Source of the DNA: Hormoscilla sp. GM7CHS1pb
GTDB lineage: Bacteria > Cyanobacteriota > Cyanobacteriia > Cyanobacteriales > Desertifilaceae
NCBI GenBank assembly: GCA_014323675.1
Contig: JACONN010000005.1
Location: 800,953 to 864,952 of the forward strand
Reading direction: 5' to 3'
Length of the DNA stretch: 64,000 nt
Below the pieces are notes generated by a model that saw nothing but the letters and a program-made list of their open reading frames with translations, did no database searches and had not been told where the DNA came from. Both the position numbers and the translations under genes were made by a program. Within the stretch, counting starts at the first letter, position 1. Each line of letters opens with the position of its first letter. Of the stretch, positions 9,477 through 17,820 are shown piece after piece.

Positions 9477-9850
9477 ATGAAAACAATTGAAACACCAACA
9501 CAAACTATACTCGAACCGCTTTGGGACACTTGGGGTCGAAAGAAGTATGCTGGAGCCTGGGACATCGCTCCGGCTTGCGATTTTACCTCGGCTTCTCCCC
9601 AAGAGGTAAATGAGTGGATCGCCACCAGTCTGGTTGATACCCTCGATGCCTTTTCTCATCTAGTACGCCCTGGGAAAATGGAATTCGGCGCTATTTACAG
9701 AGATGATGTAGCTTCGATAACAACGTGCTTCATTCCCTCAATCAACCACTGCTGGAGAAAGCCCTCCGCCGCTGGGAAAAAAGAGTTGGTTCTATTGTTG
9801 AATTCGAGGGATTTTCGGGAATTTATAAGTACGGTTTCCAGGACGAATAA
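9477..9850 (+). pseudogene. Unknown protein gene with a frameshift near 9710
   Basis: I do not recognise the family. The ATG at 9477 has TGAGGA at a good distance (the in-frame TTG at 9471 is less likely). The first 77 codons read naturally up to KMEFGAIYRDD. After about base 9706 the natural-looking sequence continues in another frame: DNNVLHSLNQPLLEKALRRW, then a segment ending IYKYGFQDE and TAA at 9848-9850. The original frame runs on to 9923 but becomes rich in Cys, Ser and Arg and looks non-coding. A single-base change is therefore likely. The gene faces away from DUF5131 and shares its 223-base upstream region. It could be a real break or a sequence error. Confidence 0.5.
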
Positions 9851-10004
9851 CCGGGTTGCCACCATCAACCGCAATCTCCGGGTTTTACGCTCTTACCAAT
9901 GGGTACTCGACTGCAAGGACTAATACCATACCGGGTTCTTGAGCTACAGGTCCGGGGTTTTCGGTCATAGATGGCACCTACTGCGATCGTCCTTTTTCAT
10001 AGCT

Positions 10005-10307
10005 TCAAAGGCTTTTTGCATATTCTTTAGCTTGCTGTTGTATATTTTTGATATTTTCTTTCTTTTCCAATAATTCCGCTGCTGATGGTGAGCTTGAAGA
10101 CTTATTCTTCTTTGCTAAACTTATAGCAGATAATGATGCTCTCATTAGTATTCTTTCTGAAAAAACAATACCTAATAAGCCATCCATACCGAACAAGCCA
10201 TCCATTGCTATGGTAGAAGTCCCTAGTGATTCTATCAAACCAAAGTATTCGGCAATAGATTTAGCTGCATTAAATGCACCTATGATTACGGCAAAATTAA
10301 TATCCAT
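10005..10307 (-). CDS. Small hypothetical protein, 100 residues
   Basis: Family unknown. The first 60 residues are mostly hydrophobic with short repeats (MDGLFGMDGLLGIV), followed by a Lys/Ser-rich stretch and a charged helical C-terminus (ELLEKKENIKNIQQQAKEY). This could be a membrane-associated helix with a short coiled coil. AAGTAGAG lies upstream of the ATG. The plus strand of the same DNA also has a 92-codon frame; the minus-strand frame was preferred because its composition and start signal look better, but this is not certain. Confidence 0.4.
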   Translation of the reverse strand: MDINFAVIIGAFNAAKSIAEYFGLIESLGTSTIAMDGLFGMDGLLGIVFSERILMRASLSAISLAKKNKSSSSPSAAELLEKKENIKNIQQQAKEYAKSL

Positions 10308-10695
10308 AAATCTCTACTTGATTTAGTGTTCTCTTAATTAATTAGACAGCAAACAGTGCCTATTAGTTCTCCAAGCATAATAAACTGGCGCTGCCAGCAG
10401 TCCCAAGGCACTGCACCCATTATACAACAATATAGCATTTGCGCACAACGGCAAAAACGGCGAGGGCGATCGCTGACCTGTCAAGAGTGTCAAGTGGGAG
10501 ATGGGGTGGTGCCTCTCACTTTTGTAATCTAGCCCGCGCAGGCGGGCTTTGTTCATGTAGCCGGACCCTTTAGGGTTCGGGCGGCGAGGCAAATATGCAG
10601 TGTACCCTGGGAGATGCACCTCACAAGGCGTGAAAACCGCTATAATTGCGAAGGTATCCTATAAGTAATGGGCGAGGTACGAGCGCTAGATTACC
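10308..10695. repeat. Intergenic stretch with dispersed repeat (AGCCCGC / CCGGACCC type)
   Basis: No gene seen. Bases about 10530-10590 carry a palindromic element, TAGCCCGCGCAGGCGGGCT followed by GTAGCCGGACCCTTTAGGG. The same element occurs inverted at 15168-15222, and in a form interrupted by another repeat at 12.09-12.26 kb. Confidence 0.6.
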
Positions 10696-11211
10696 ATGAC
10701 GCAAGAACTGATAGACTTGAGAAATAGCATCCTGTCAGGGCGCTATGATGATGCCCTGGCGATCGTCGATGAACTGGAAGGGATGAGTAAAAAATCAACA
10801 TTGCGCAACATCAGAAGTTATCTGATTCGGATGCTAATTCACTTAATAAAGAATCAAGTCGAACAACGATTGACAAATTCCTGGGCTGTGTCTATTCGAG
10901 ATTCGCTCGTGGAGATTCAGGATTTGAATATAATGGACAATAAAAAATCTCATTATGTGAAGGCCGATGAATGGGAGGAGTTGCTATATCTAGGTTTTGA
11001 TGCGGCAATTTATAAAGCCAGCGTAGAAGTAAGTAATGGCGAATACAAACCAGTGCAACTCTTGGAGGTGGTAGACAAAGAAGAGATCCTTGAGAAAGCC
11101 AATCAATTACTCTCTTTGACTTACAACAATTCACCGGATACATTTGGAAGTGCAATCAATTCCGAACTCAGTAAATTAGTAGGCGGTGCAGATTGGAATA
11201 CAGTAGAATAG
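10696..11211 (+). CDS. DUF29-like small protein
   Basis: A 171-residue cytosolic protein resembling the DUF29 family, which is common and often multicopy in cyanobacteria and has no known biochemical role. The N-terminal 80 residues match the family pattern: a short helix with a Gly-Arg turn (LRNSILSGRYDDAL), a positively charged centre (LIRMLIHLIKNQVEQR), and WAVSIRDSLVEIQDLN. The second half is acidic with predicted helices (EILEKANQLLSL). There is no clear ribosome site before the ATG. It stands alone between repeats and a DUF5131 fragment. Confidence 0.6.
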   Translation: MTQELIDLRNSILSGRYDDALAIVDELEGMSKKSTLRNIRSYLIRMLIHLIKNQVEQRLTNSWAVSIRDSLVEIQDLNIMDNKKSHYVKADEWEELLYLGFDAAIYKASVEVSNGEYKPVQLLEVVDKEEILEKANQLLSLTYNNSPDTFGSAINSELSKLVGGADWNTVE

Positions 11212-11252
11212 AGTTATACCATAACGGGTAAAGAGTAGTATCGGGTGCATCT

Positions 11253-11687
11253 CTAACGCAACTTTTCCCATCGTTTCCGATGCTGTTCCCAGGCGGCGGG
11301 CATTTGGTCCCAAACTTGCCCATCCAAAAGCCGCCCTCCAGCTTTGGGGGTTCGACCGCCAACCTGCTTGAAGAAAAATGCTACCCCAGCATCCTGACAT
11401 CGATCGCGGATACTCTGGGCCCACTCCCTTTGCATCGGACGGTATTTGGGTCCCGACTCGCCACCAACAATCACCCAGTCAATTCCCGTTAGATCCAGTT
11501 GCAAAGGACCTAAGAGAGGTTCGCATGAAAGAAAGCGCACAGCAGAGGAAACTTGCCGCAAACAGTCAACGCGGTGAATGTAGTTTTGATTCTCCACAGA
11601 CACCCCCATCCAAACATTTTTATGCCAGTCTAGTTCAGAAGCTAATTCAAGCAGGCGATCGTGCCGTTTAGTGAGAATTTGATATAC
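11253..11687 (-). pseudogene. DUF5131 gene fragment (duplicate of the 6.1-6.5 kb copy)
   Basis: About 420 bases nearly identical to bases 6110-6531 of the intron-containing gene and in the same orientation. The similarity starts at YQILTKRHDRLLELA and ends at AWEQHRK, so the N-terminal third, including all three motif cysteines, is missing and the C-terminus is replaced. The upstream residues in the open frame (from 11747) are unrelated. It cannot encode a working three-Cys protein. It marks a partial duplication made from the region downstream of the intron site. Confidence 0.85.
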
Positions 11688-11773
11688 GAGACGATCTGGT
11701 GGGGAGTCACATATAGCGGTAAGATGGATGGGAAATGATTCCACCATCAGAACCGAGAACTAGGTGTAACACA

Positions 11774-11866
11774 ATGACAATATCTAAAGATGGAACAAAC
11801 CTCTCTGAGTTAGAGCAGGCGATCGCGCATTATTCCCAGGCGCTGGATAACATCGAGTCACCGCAT
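11774..11866 (+). pseudogene. Start of a TPR-like protein, cut off by a repeat
   Basis: An ATG-led frame gives about 31 codons ending in a TPR-like helix (LEQAIAHYSQALDNI). From about 11867 the frame runs into a GTAGTAAGGACTTTAGTCCT repeat and loses protein character. Most likely a repeat insertion truncated a tetratricopeptide gene of which only the beginning remains. Confidence 0.5.
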
Positions 11867-12369
11867 GTTCGTAGTAAGGACTTTAGTCCTTGCCCTCCGG
11901 AAGCACGAAGCGTGCTTACTACAAACGGAAAGCACTTTCTTCCTTGCCCAAGGTAAGCACGAAGCGTGCTTACTACAAACCTAAACTAAGGGATATAGCA
12001 GTTCTCAGATTAGTGCGATCTGCTGTCGGAGATGGATGCATCTCACTTCTAGCCCCTGCCAGCTCCCGGGTAACGAACCCTCCGCTGCGAGGAGGGGGCC
12101 CGGAGCGTGGGCTTTGTTCCTGTAGCCGGACCCCTCGTTCCCACGGCTCTGCCGCCGTCTTCCGCATGCTCTTGTCCTGAAGGACACGGCTGGCGCCGCG
12201 CTGCCGCGATCGGCATGCTCCAGACACCGGCCTGGGAACGGGTTCGGGCGGCTGTATCACATCAATTTGAGAAACGCTATAATTGCGTTTATGTATACGA
12301 ACTGCTGCGCAGCAGCTAGTGCGCGTAGCGCTATTAACAAATTGCGATGGCAAGCACGCTTCGTGCTGA
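11867..12369. repeat. Nested dispersed repeats
   Basis: No gene seen in 503 bases. Bases 11868-11985 hold repeats built on GTAGTAAGGACTTTAGTCCT and AAGCACGAAGCGTGCTTACT. Bases 12090-12255 hold a GTAGCCGGACCC...GGGTTCGGGCGGC element whose centre is split by a different, GC-rich palindromic repeat (CTCGTTCCCACGGCTCTGCC to CCTGGGAACG). One repeat family has apparently landed inside another. Confidence 0.65.
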
Positions 12370-13455
12370 CTACGAACGGAGATCGAACCTATCCCAGCGG
12401 AAATGTGATAGCAGCGGATCGGACTTTTGCTGGCAAACCAAATCGGCAATTAAGTTCGCGGTCGCGGGTGCGAGAAGAATGCCATTGCGGTAATGACCGA
12501 CTGCAAGGGTTAAATTTTGCCAAGGACTGGGACCGAGAATTGGCAATTCATCGGGAGTTGCAGGTCGATATCCCCACCAAAACTCTGCGATCGGAAAATC
12601 TTTGAGGACTGGGTAAAGGCGAATTGCCCGCCCTAGCAATGTTTGCATTCCCTCTGGGGTATTGTGGGGAGTGAAACCTACATCCTCGGCAGTCGCACCG
12701 ATGACAATCAAACCATCCCGGCGGGGCACGATATAAGTATTGGGACCAAATAACACTCGTTGTAGGGGCAATTCCTGGTATGATTCTGGCACTCGGACCG
12801 AGAAAAGTTGCCCCTTTTTAGGATAGACTGGCACGGATAATAACTGACCAGACCAGGCACCCGTTGCGAGGATGTACTGCGACCCGCGCATTTCTCCCCT
12901 GTTGGTCTGGAGACCGATCACTTGTCCTTGCTGCTGCTGGATTTCTTTTACTTCTATCCCCTCCCGTACTTCCACCCCTAATTCTTGGGCCGCTACTTGC
13001 AGCACTTTCCCTAGCGCCCTGCGATTATCAACCTGGGCATCCTTGGGAAACCACCAACCTCCCACTACATCTGCACCCAAACCATCCTGATATTGATGAA
13101 TCTCCTTTTTATCTAGCCATTTGGCATCCGATGTAGTGGTAATGCGATCGGGTATCTCGTAGACTGGGGCGAGAATGCCGCAGGACCAGTAGCCCGTGTC
13201 TAAGCCAGTAATTGCCGTTAACTTGCTAGTCCAGTCGGGATACATAGCCCGACTGCGCAAGCACAGGTCAAGCATGGGACCATCCGGAATGCCTTCAGCT
13301 TGGGGGGCAAGCATACCCGCAGCCACATGGGCGGCGGCTTCGGTAAAGTTGCGACTCAGGACCGTGACCTTTGCACCACGCAATTTTAACTCGATCGCGA
13401 TCGCGAGACCGATCCAGCCACCGCCGATAATCAGGATGTCAGTAGATGAACTCAT
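12370..13455 (-). CDS. thiO: Glycine oxidase ThiO
   Basis: FAD-dependent oxidase that makes dehydroglycine (iminoacetate) from glycine for the thiazole ring of thiamine. The dinucleotide-binding motif IIGGGWIGLAIAIELK follows the start directly, then HVAAGMLAPQAEG, a typical ThiO segment, and the flavin-contact region VGHYRNGILLAPATANLIAD near the C-terminus. I chose the ATG at 13455 (MSSSTDILIIGGG) over the frame's 13533 start because the extra 26 residues are encoded by a GGGTGGGCATTGCCCACCC repeat. In many cyanobacteria ThiO is fused to ThiG; here it is free-standing. It is divergent from murJ with about 95 bases between the starts. Confidence 0.92.
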   Translation of the reverse strand: MSSSTDILIIGGGWIGLAIAIELKLRGAKVTVLSRNFTEAAAHVAAGMLAPQAEGIPDGPMLDLCLRSRAMYPDWTSKLTAITGLDTGYWSCGILAPVYEIPDRITTTSDAKWLDKKEIHQYQDGLGADVVGGWWFPKDAQVDNRRALGKVLQVAAQELGVEVREGIEVKEIQQQQGQVIGLQTNRGEMRGSQYILATGAWSGQLLSVPVYPKKGQLFSVRVPESYQELPLQRVLFGPNTYIVPRRDGLIVIGATAEDVGFTPHNTPEGMQTLLGRAIRLYPVLKDFPIAEFWWGYRPATPDELPILGPSPWQNLTLAVGHYRNGILLAPATANLIADLVCQQKSDPLLSHFRWDRFDLRS

Positions 13456-13549
13456 GGTTGGTGATTTGTTATCATCGCGGTTGGGTAAGGTGGGCAATGC
13501 CCACCCTACGTTTGCCGTGTAGCCATTAGCCATTATCTCAGCTTAACTC

Positions 13550-15163
13550 GTGGAAGAACAAAAGAAGGCGAAACGTTCTCTGGTTTCCATTACCAGTATT
13601 GTGGCTGCTGCCACGCTGATTAGTAAAATCTTTGGGTTGGTACGCCAGCAAGCGATCGCGGCTGCTTTTGGCGTCGGTCCCGCCGTGGATGCCTACACCT
13701 ACGCTTATGTTATCCCTGGCTTTCTGTTAGTGTTGCTAGGGGGCATCAATGGACCCTTCCACAGCGCGATCGTCAGTGCCTTAGCCAAGCGCAAGGCTGA
13801 AGAAGCTGCCCCCCTGGTAGAAACCATCACTACCTTAGTAAGCTGCATTTTACTGCCCCTTACCATTGCTTTGATCTTCTTTGCCCATCCCGCGATCGAT
13901 CTGGTGGCACCGGGCTTGACCGAGACCCCAGAAGGGATGGAAATTCGCGCGATCGCGATCCAGCAATTCCGGATCATGGCACCCATGGCCCTACTTGCGG
14001 GTTTAATAGGCATCGGTTTTGGCACCCTGACATCGGCAGATCTATATTGGCTGCCATCCATCAGTCCCTTATTTTCCAGTGTAGCATTAATTGCAGGTTT
14101 AGGGATCTTAACCCTGCACCTGGGGGAGAAAATTATCCTGCCCGAATATGCCCTGCTAGGCGGACTTGTCTTAGCCTGGTCTACTCTGGTAGGTGCTATA
14201 TTACAATGGTCAATGCAGCTTATTGCCCAATGGCGATCGGGCTTAGGCAGCTTGCGTCTGAGGTTTAATTTTCGGCAACCTGGGGTCTCGGAAGTGCTGA
14301 AGGTCATGGGGCCAGCCACCTTTTCCTCGGGCATGATGCAGATTAATGTCTGGACCGATTTATTCTTTGCTTCTTTCATTCCCCAAACTGCTGCTGGCTT
14401 AGCTTATGCTGGTTTATTAGTGCAAACGCCTTTGGGAATTCTTTCCAATACGATATTGGTGCCATTGTTACCAATATTATCGCGGTTAGCAGACCCCAAT
14501 GACTGGCCCGAACTGAAATTAAAAATTCGCCAAGGGTTGATCGTCACGGGTTTAACTATGTTGCCCCTGGGGGCCATGATGATCGTTCTCGCAGTCCCGA
14601 TCGTGCGAGTAGTATACGAACGGGGTGCCTTCGATCGGGGTGCTTCCCAATTTGTCGCACCGATGCTGATGGCTTACGGTGTCGGGATGTTTGTCTATTT
14701 AGGGCGGGATGTTTTAGTGAGAGTATTCTATGCTTTGGGTGACGGACAGACGCCCTTTAGAGTCAGTATCATTAATATAGCATTGAATGTCGTGCTGGAC
14801 TATCTGCTGATTAATAGCTTCGGGGCACCCGGTTTAGTCCTGGCCACCGTCGGCGTGAATGTTATTTCCATGGTAGCCATGTTATGGTTACTCGATCGCA
14901 AGCTGCATGGTTTGCCCTTACTGAAATGGAGTTTGCCGATCGCCGCTTTGATCGTGAGCAGCATATTAGCTGGTATTGCCAGCCACGCCACTGCTCAACA
15001 TTGGGAGCAAATTTTCGGGACAGAAGGCTTGGTAACCCAAATTATGGAACTGATAATATCAGCAACTGTGGGTTTAGGGGTATTTTTCCTATTTGCCACC
15101 CTGTTAAAATTACCAGAAGTTGACATGTTTATGTCCCGCCTGCGGCAGAAGTTAATTAAGTAG
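13550..15163 (+). CDS. murJ: Lipid II flippase MurJ (MviN)
   Basis: Inner-membrane flippase that moves the peptidoglycan precursor lipid II to the outer face. The 537-residue protein is hydrophobic throughout, fitting the family's 14 membrane helices. It shows the family signature near the N-terminus (SKIFGLVRQQAIAAAFG, AVDAYTYAYVIPGF) and the central-cavity region around WTDLFFASFIPQTAAGLAYA. VYERGAFDRGASQFVAPML is also characteristic. The start is GTG at 13550, with weak initiation context; no upstream ATG is in frame. Convergent with the first DUF3181 gene; a palindromic repeat at 15168-15222 lies between and could end transcription. Confidence 0.95.
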   Translation: MEEQKKAKRSLVSITSIVAAATLISKIFGLVRQQAIAAAFGVGPAVDAYTYAYVIPGFLLVLLGGINGPFHSAIVSALAKRKAEEAAPLVETITTLVSCILLPLTIALIFFAHPAIDLVAPGLTETPEGMEIRAIAIQQFRIMAPMALLAGLIGIGFGTLTSADLYWLPSISPLFSSVALIAGLGILTLHLGEKIILPEYALLGGLVLAWSTLVGAILQWSMQLIAQWRSGLGSLRLRFNFRQPGVSEVLKVMGPATFSSGMMQINVWTDLFFASFIPQTAAGLAYAGLLVQTPLGILSNTILVPLLPILSRLADPNDWPELKLKIRQGLIVTGLTMLPLGAMMIVLAVPIVRVVYERGAFDRGASQFVAPMLMAYGVGMFVYLGRDVLVRVFYALGDGQTPFRVSIINIALNVVLDYLLINSFGAPGLVLATVGVNVISMVAMLWLLDRKLHGLPLLKWSLPIAALIVSSILAGIASHATAQHWEQIFGTEGLVTQIMELIISATVGLGVFFLFATLLKLPEVDMFMSRLRQKLIK

Positions 15164-15167
15164 CTAC

Positions 15168-15222
15168 CCAGCCCGAACCCTAAAGGGTCCGGCTACAGTT
15201 ACAAAGCCCGCCTGCGCGGGCT
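15168..15222. repeat. Palindromic repeat between murJ and DUF3181
   Basis: CCCGAACCCTAAAGGGTCCG followed by AAGCCCGCCTGCGCGGGCTT: two stem-loops, the second a perfect GCCCGC...GCGGGC hairpin. It is the reverse complement of the element at about 10.53-10.59 kb. It may act as a bidirectional terminator between convergent genes, but it is first of all a member of a dispersed family. Confidence 0.6.
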
Positions 15223-15243
15223 TAATGAGAAATTAGGAATTAG

Positions 15244-15552
15244 CTACATTTGGCGCTGAAATTCTTCGAGTAGATCCATGAGATTCATTTGTGCCTGCAT
15301 GGGAATGAGTTCAGCTAGAGGGATTTCCCGTTTGCCGCCGCCTAGCTTAACAGGAATATTTTGCAGGATTTGTAGGACCTGGCCTTCTTGTAAATTATTA
15401 TCAGCAAGCATGGGATAAAATTGCTCTGCCAGGACTGTGTGTAAATGGGCATCATTTAAGTAGAGATGCCATTTAGCGATGTCTATGTAGACTTTGTCGC
15501 CAATTTCGGCAGCAAGTGATTCAATTGCTTCTGTCGTGTTCCAGTTAGCCAT
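15244..15552 (-). CDS. DUF3181 family protein, complete copy
   Basis: A 102-residue cytosolic protein of a family restricted to cyanobacteria; its function is unknown. Family features are the EAIESLAAEIGDKVYIDIAK start, the WHLYLNDAHLH motif and the closing LMDLLEEFQRQM helix. It is transcribed away from the Uma2 gene at 15746. The gene was duplicated together with that neighbour: a second copy at 16339-16668 is identical over most of its length but has lost this C-terminal helix. Confidence 0.82.
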   Translation of the reverse strand: MANWNTTEAIESLAAEIGDKVYIDIAKWHLYLNDAHLHTVLAEQFYPMLADNNLQEGQVLQILQNIPVKLGGGKREIPLAELIPMQAQMNLMDLLEEFQRQM

Positions 15553-15745
15553 AATAGTGAATTATCGTCTTAGATGTCTTATCGTTTGTAGTAAGGACTT
15601 TAGTCCTTATAACGATTATACTACCAAGGAGAATGGGTGTGGTCTTGCACCAGTTGGAAAAAAAATACCACACCCACGAATGGTGGGCGGTGCCCACCCT
15701 ACGAATGCAACGACTTTTGACAGCACCCAAGGAGAATAGATAGCA

Positions 15746-16291
15746 ATGGTAACCTCTACAGTTGGATCTAAAGAATCAGAAATCATCACGCTAGATGAAT
15801 ATATGCGCAACCCCCCAGAGATGGAGTGGGTGGATGGACAATTACTGGAGAAAAATGGCATGACAACAAAGCATGGTCGAGTTCAGGGTAATTTGTACTT
15901 TTACTGGAGAAATTACAAGGTTTATAGCGGACAAGGAGGCCCAGTATACGTGGACGCGCCTTGTCGCACTGTTGAACGGGGACGTAAGCCTGATGTTGCC
16001 TATCTTACACCAGAACTATTAGAAAAGTTTGGCGAACCAGCAGTATTTCCCCAGAGTTTCCCACTGATTGGTGAGATAATTTCACCTCCCGATCGTGCAG
16101 AAGAAGTCATTGCCAAATCTCAAGAGTATTTACAGTCGGGTGGTCAGGAAGTATGGCTAGTGTTTCCCGAAAATCGTTTGATAATAGTGACTACTCAGGA
16201 TACACGACAGGTGTTTGTTTCCGGTGAAGTTGTCAGCACTCAGAAAGTCCTGCTTGGTTTCAATGTAGCTGTAGATGAATTATTGGCTTAA
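15746..16291 (+). CDS. Uma2-family (DUF820) nuclease-like protein, copy 1
   Basis: A 181-residue protein of the Uma2 family, a restriction-endonuclease-like fold very abundant in filamentous cyanobacteria; biological targets are not established. Family pattern: LDEYMRNPPEMEWVDGQLLE at the N-terminus (the first acidic site), then RKPDVAYLTPE (the PD of the PD-(D/E)XK-type core). LIGEIISPPDRAEEVIAKSQEYLQ carries the E and K positions, and GGQEVWLVFPENR closes the fold. AAGGAGAAT precedes the ATG. It is divergent from DUF3181, and its duplicate lies at 16796. Confidence 0.88.
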   Translation: MVTSTVGSKESEIITLDEYMRNPPEMEWVDGQLLEKNGMTTKHGRVQGNLYFYWRNYKVYSGQGGPVYVDAPCRTVERGRKPDVAYLTPELLEKFGEPAVFPQSFPLIGEIISPPDRAEEVIAKSQEYLQSGGQEVWLVFPENRLIIVTTQDTRQVFVSGEVVSTQKVLLGFNVAVDELLA

Positions 16292-16338
16292 AAATCACCC
16301 ACCAAACCCGGTTTTGCAGAAGTTAGCGGGTTTCTTAT

Positions 16339-16668
16339 TTAACCTTTATCTTGAAGAATATTTGGGCGGACTGTCCGCAGATGATGTTTGGGTGTAGGAG
16401 GCGATCGCCAAGACATGGGAATGAGTTCAGCTAGAGGGATTTCCCGTTTGCCGCCGCCTAGCTTAACAGGAATATTTTGCAGGATTTGTAGCACCTGGCC
16501 TTCTTGTAGATTATTATCGGCAAGCATGGGATAGAATTGCTCGGCCAGGACGGTGTGCAAATGGGCATCATTTAAGTAGAGATGCCATTTAGCGATGTCT
16601 ATGTAGACTTTGTCGCCAATTTCGGCGGCAAGCGATTCAATTGCTTCTGTCGTTTTCCAGTTAGCCAT
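16339..16668 (-). CDS. Chimeric DUF3181 copy with foreign C-terminus
   Basis: The first 85 residues match the complete DUF3181 at 15244-15552 (one Asn to Lys change near the start). After AELIPM the sequence switches to SWRSPPTPKHHLRTVRPNIL, which is encoded by the 3' end of a second copy of the 2TM gene read in a different frame. This is a junction product of the tandem duplication. The family's last helix is lost, so function is doubtful although the frame is open and its upstream region matches that of the intact copy. Confidence 0.75.
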   Translation of the reverse strand: MANWKTTEAIESLAAEIGDKVYIDIAKWHLYLNDAHLHTVLAEQFYPMLADNNLQEGQVLQILQNIPVKLGGGKREIPLAELIPMSWRSPPTPKHHLRTVRPNILQDKG

Positions 16669-16795
16669 AATAGCGATCTAGTATGATATACTAATTATAG
16701 GAGCAAATCCGCCCCTTATCCCAATGTAGCACAGGACTGCCAGTTTGTAGTAAGGACTTTAGTCCTTCTAAGGATTATACTACCAAGGAGAAGAT

Positions 16796-17398
16796 ATGGC
16801 AATGGTAACCTCGACAATTGTCTCAAAAGAATCAGAAGTCATCACGCTAGATGACTATATGCGCAACCCCCCAGATAAAGAATCAGAAGTCATCACCCTA
16901 GATGACTATATGCGCAACCCCCCAGATATGGAGTGGGTGGATGGACAATTACTGGAGAAAAAAGGCATGACACTCAAGCACGGTCAGATTCAGTTAAGGT
17001 TAGGCTCTTACTGGAAAATTTACAAGGAATCTAATGAACAAGGAGGAGAAGTTTATACAGATGCGCCCTGTCGTACTATTGGCAGGGGACGTAAGCCTGA
17101 TGTTGCCTACCTCACACCGGATATGCTGGCCCAATTTGGCAATGAGGCTGTGCTTCCTCAGAGTTTCCCCTTGATCGCTGAAATAATTTCACCTACAGAT
17201 CGTGGAGAAGAATTCATCGGCAAATCTCAAGAGTATTTACAGTCTGGTTGTCAGGAAGTATGGCTAGTGTTTCCTGAGAGTCGTTGGATAATTGTGACTA
17301 CTACCGACTCACGACAGCTATTTGTTTCCGGTGAAGTTGTCAGCACTCAGAAAGTCCTGCTTGGTTTTAATGTAGCTGTCGATGAATTATTGGCTTAA
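16796..17398 (+). CDS. Uma2-family (DUF820) nuclease-like protein, copy 2
   Basis: A 200-residue paralogue of the gene at 15746 with the same family motifs (RKPDVAYLTPD, LIAEIISPTDRGEE, CQEVWLVFPESR) and an identical C-terminus. It differs by about one residue in five elsewhere. The N-terminus contains an in-frame 51-base duplication, so KESEVITLDDYMRNPPD occurs twice in a row and the protein is longer by that unit. AAGGAG lies before the ATG. The duplication and divergence suggest relaxed or altered selection on this copy. Which of the two is active cannot be told from sequence. Confidence 0.87.
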   Translation: MAMVTSTIVSKESEVITLDDYMRNPPDKESEVITLDDYMRNPPDMEWVDGQLLEKKGMTLKHGQIQLRLGSYWKIYKESNEQGGEVYTDAPCRTIGRGRKPDVAYLTPDMLAQFGNEAVLPQSFPLIAEIISPTDRGEEFIGKSQEYLQSGCQEVWLVFPESRWIIVTTTDSRQLFVSGEVVSTQKVLLGFNVAVDELLA

Positions 17399-17444
17399 TT
17401 GATATGGGTACATTCACCCAGAAACCCGGTTTCTTACTTAACCT

Positions 17445-17723
17445 TTATCCTGAAGAAGATTTGGGCGGACTGTCAACAGCTGATGTTTGGGAGTAGGAGG
17501 CGATCGCAAAGACATAGACTCCATGGCCCAACAGCAGCAGTAGCCAGGTGAGGGTAAACCACTGTACCCACAGCAGGGTTTGGGGTCGCAAAATGTGGAA
17601 GAACCACAAACTAGAATTGCTGGCGGCAAAAACCGCTACATGGAAGGCAAAATTCATCCGATCGTCCAAACGTCGGTAGTCGGGGTCGCGGCGATCGGGT
17701 TGACAAGGCCATTTCGGAGGCAT
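17445..17723 (-). CDS. Small 2TM-domain membrane protein
   Basis: A protein of about 92 residues that looks like the bacterial '2TM domain' family. It has a charged N-terminus (MPPKWPCQPDRRDPDYRRL), then two hydrophobic segments (FAFHVAVFAASNSSLWFF and WFTLTWLLLLLGHGVYVFA) joined by a short loop, and a polar tail. The ATG at 17723 was preferred over the upstream TTG at 17738. Its 3' end was copied leftwards in the tandem duplication and now forms the tail of the chimeric DUF3181. Function unknown; likely inner or thylakoid membrane. Confidence 0.65.
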   Translation of the reverse strand: MPPKWPCQPDRRDPDYRRLDDRMNFAFHVAVFAASNSSLWFFHILRPQTLLWVQWFTLTWLLLLLGHGVYVFAIASYSQTSAVDSPPKSSSG

Positions 17724-17820
17724 AGGCAGTACAAGCAAAATCGGGAGTAATTCTAATATACACAGGTTGTCGTTAAATAAAGTTAGAATTCAGTAAGAGC
17801 TGTTAAACTGGTTAGATTGT

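Larger units (their letters stand above)
15285..17513. repeat. Tandem duplication of a DUF3181-Uma2 block
   Basis: Two direct copies of about 1.1 kb (about 15285-16415 and 16416-17513). Each contains a DUF3181 gene on the minus strand, a shared upstream region with GTAGTAAGGACTTTAGTCCT, and a Uma2 gene on the plus strand. Each copy ends with the same tail (ACCTTTATC, then GGGCGGACTGTC and GGAGGCGATCGC). The right-hand tail is the natural 3' end of the 2TM gene at 17445. The left-hand tail breaks off at 16415 and joins the middle of DUF3181, which fixes the two breakpoints. Confidence 0.8.

Noticed and set aside
10048..10326. 92-codon plus-strand frame
   Set aside because: Overlaps the minus-strand small gene, which has the better ribosome site and composition; not excluded with certainty.
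13705..14379. 224-codon minus-strand frame
   Set aside because: Antisense shadow of murJ, whose membrane-protein codons leave few stops on the other strand.
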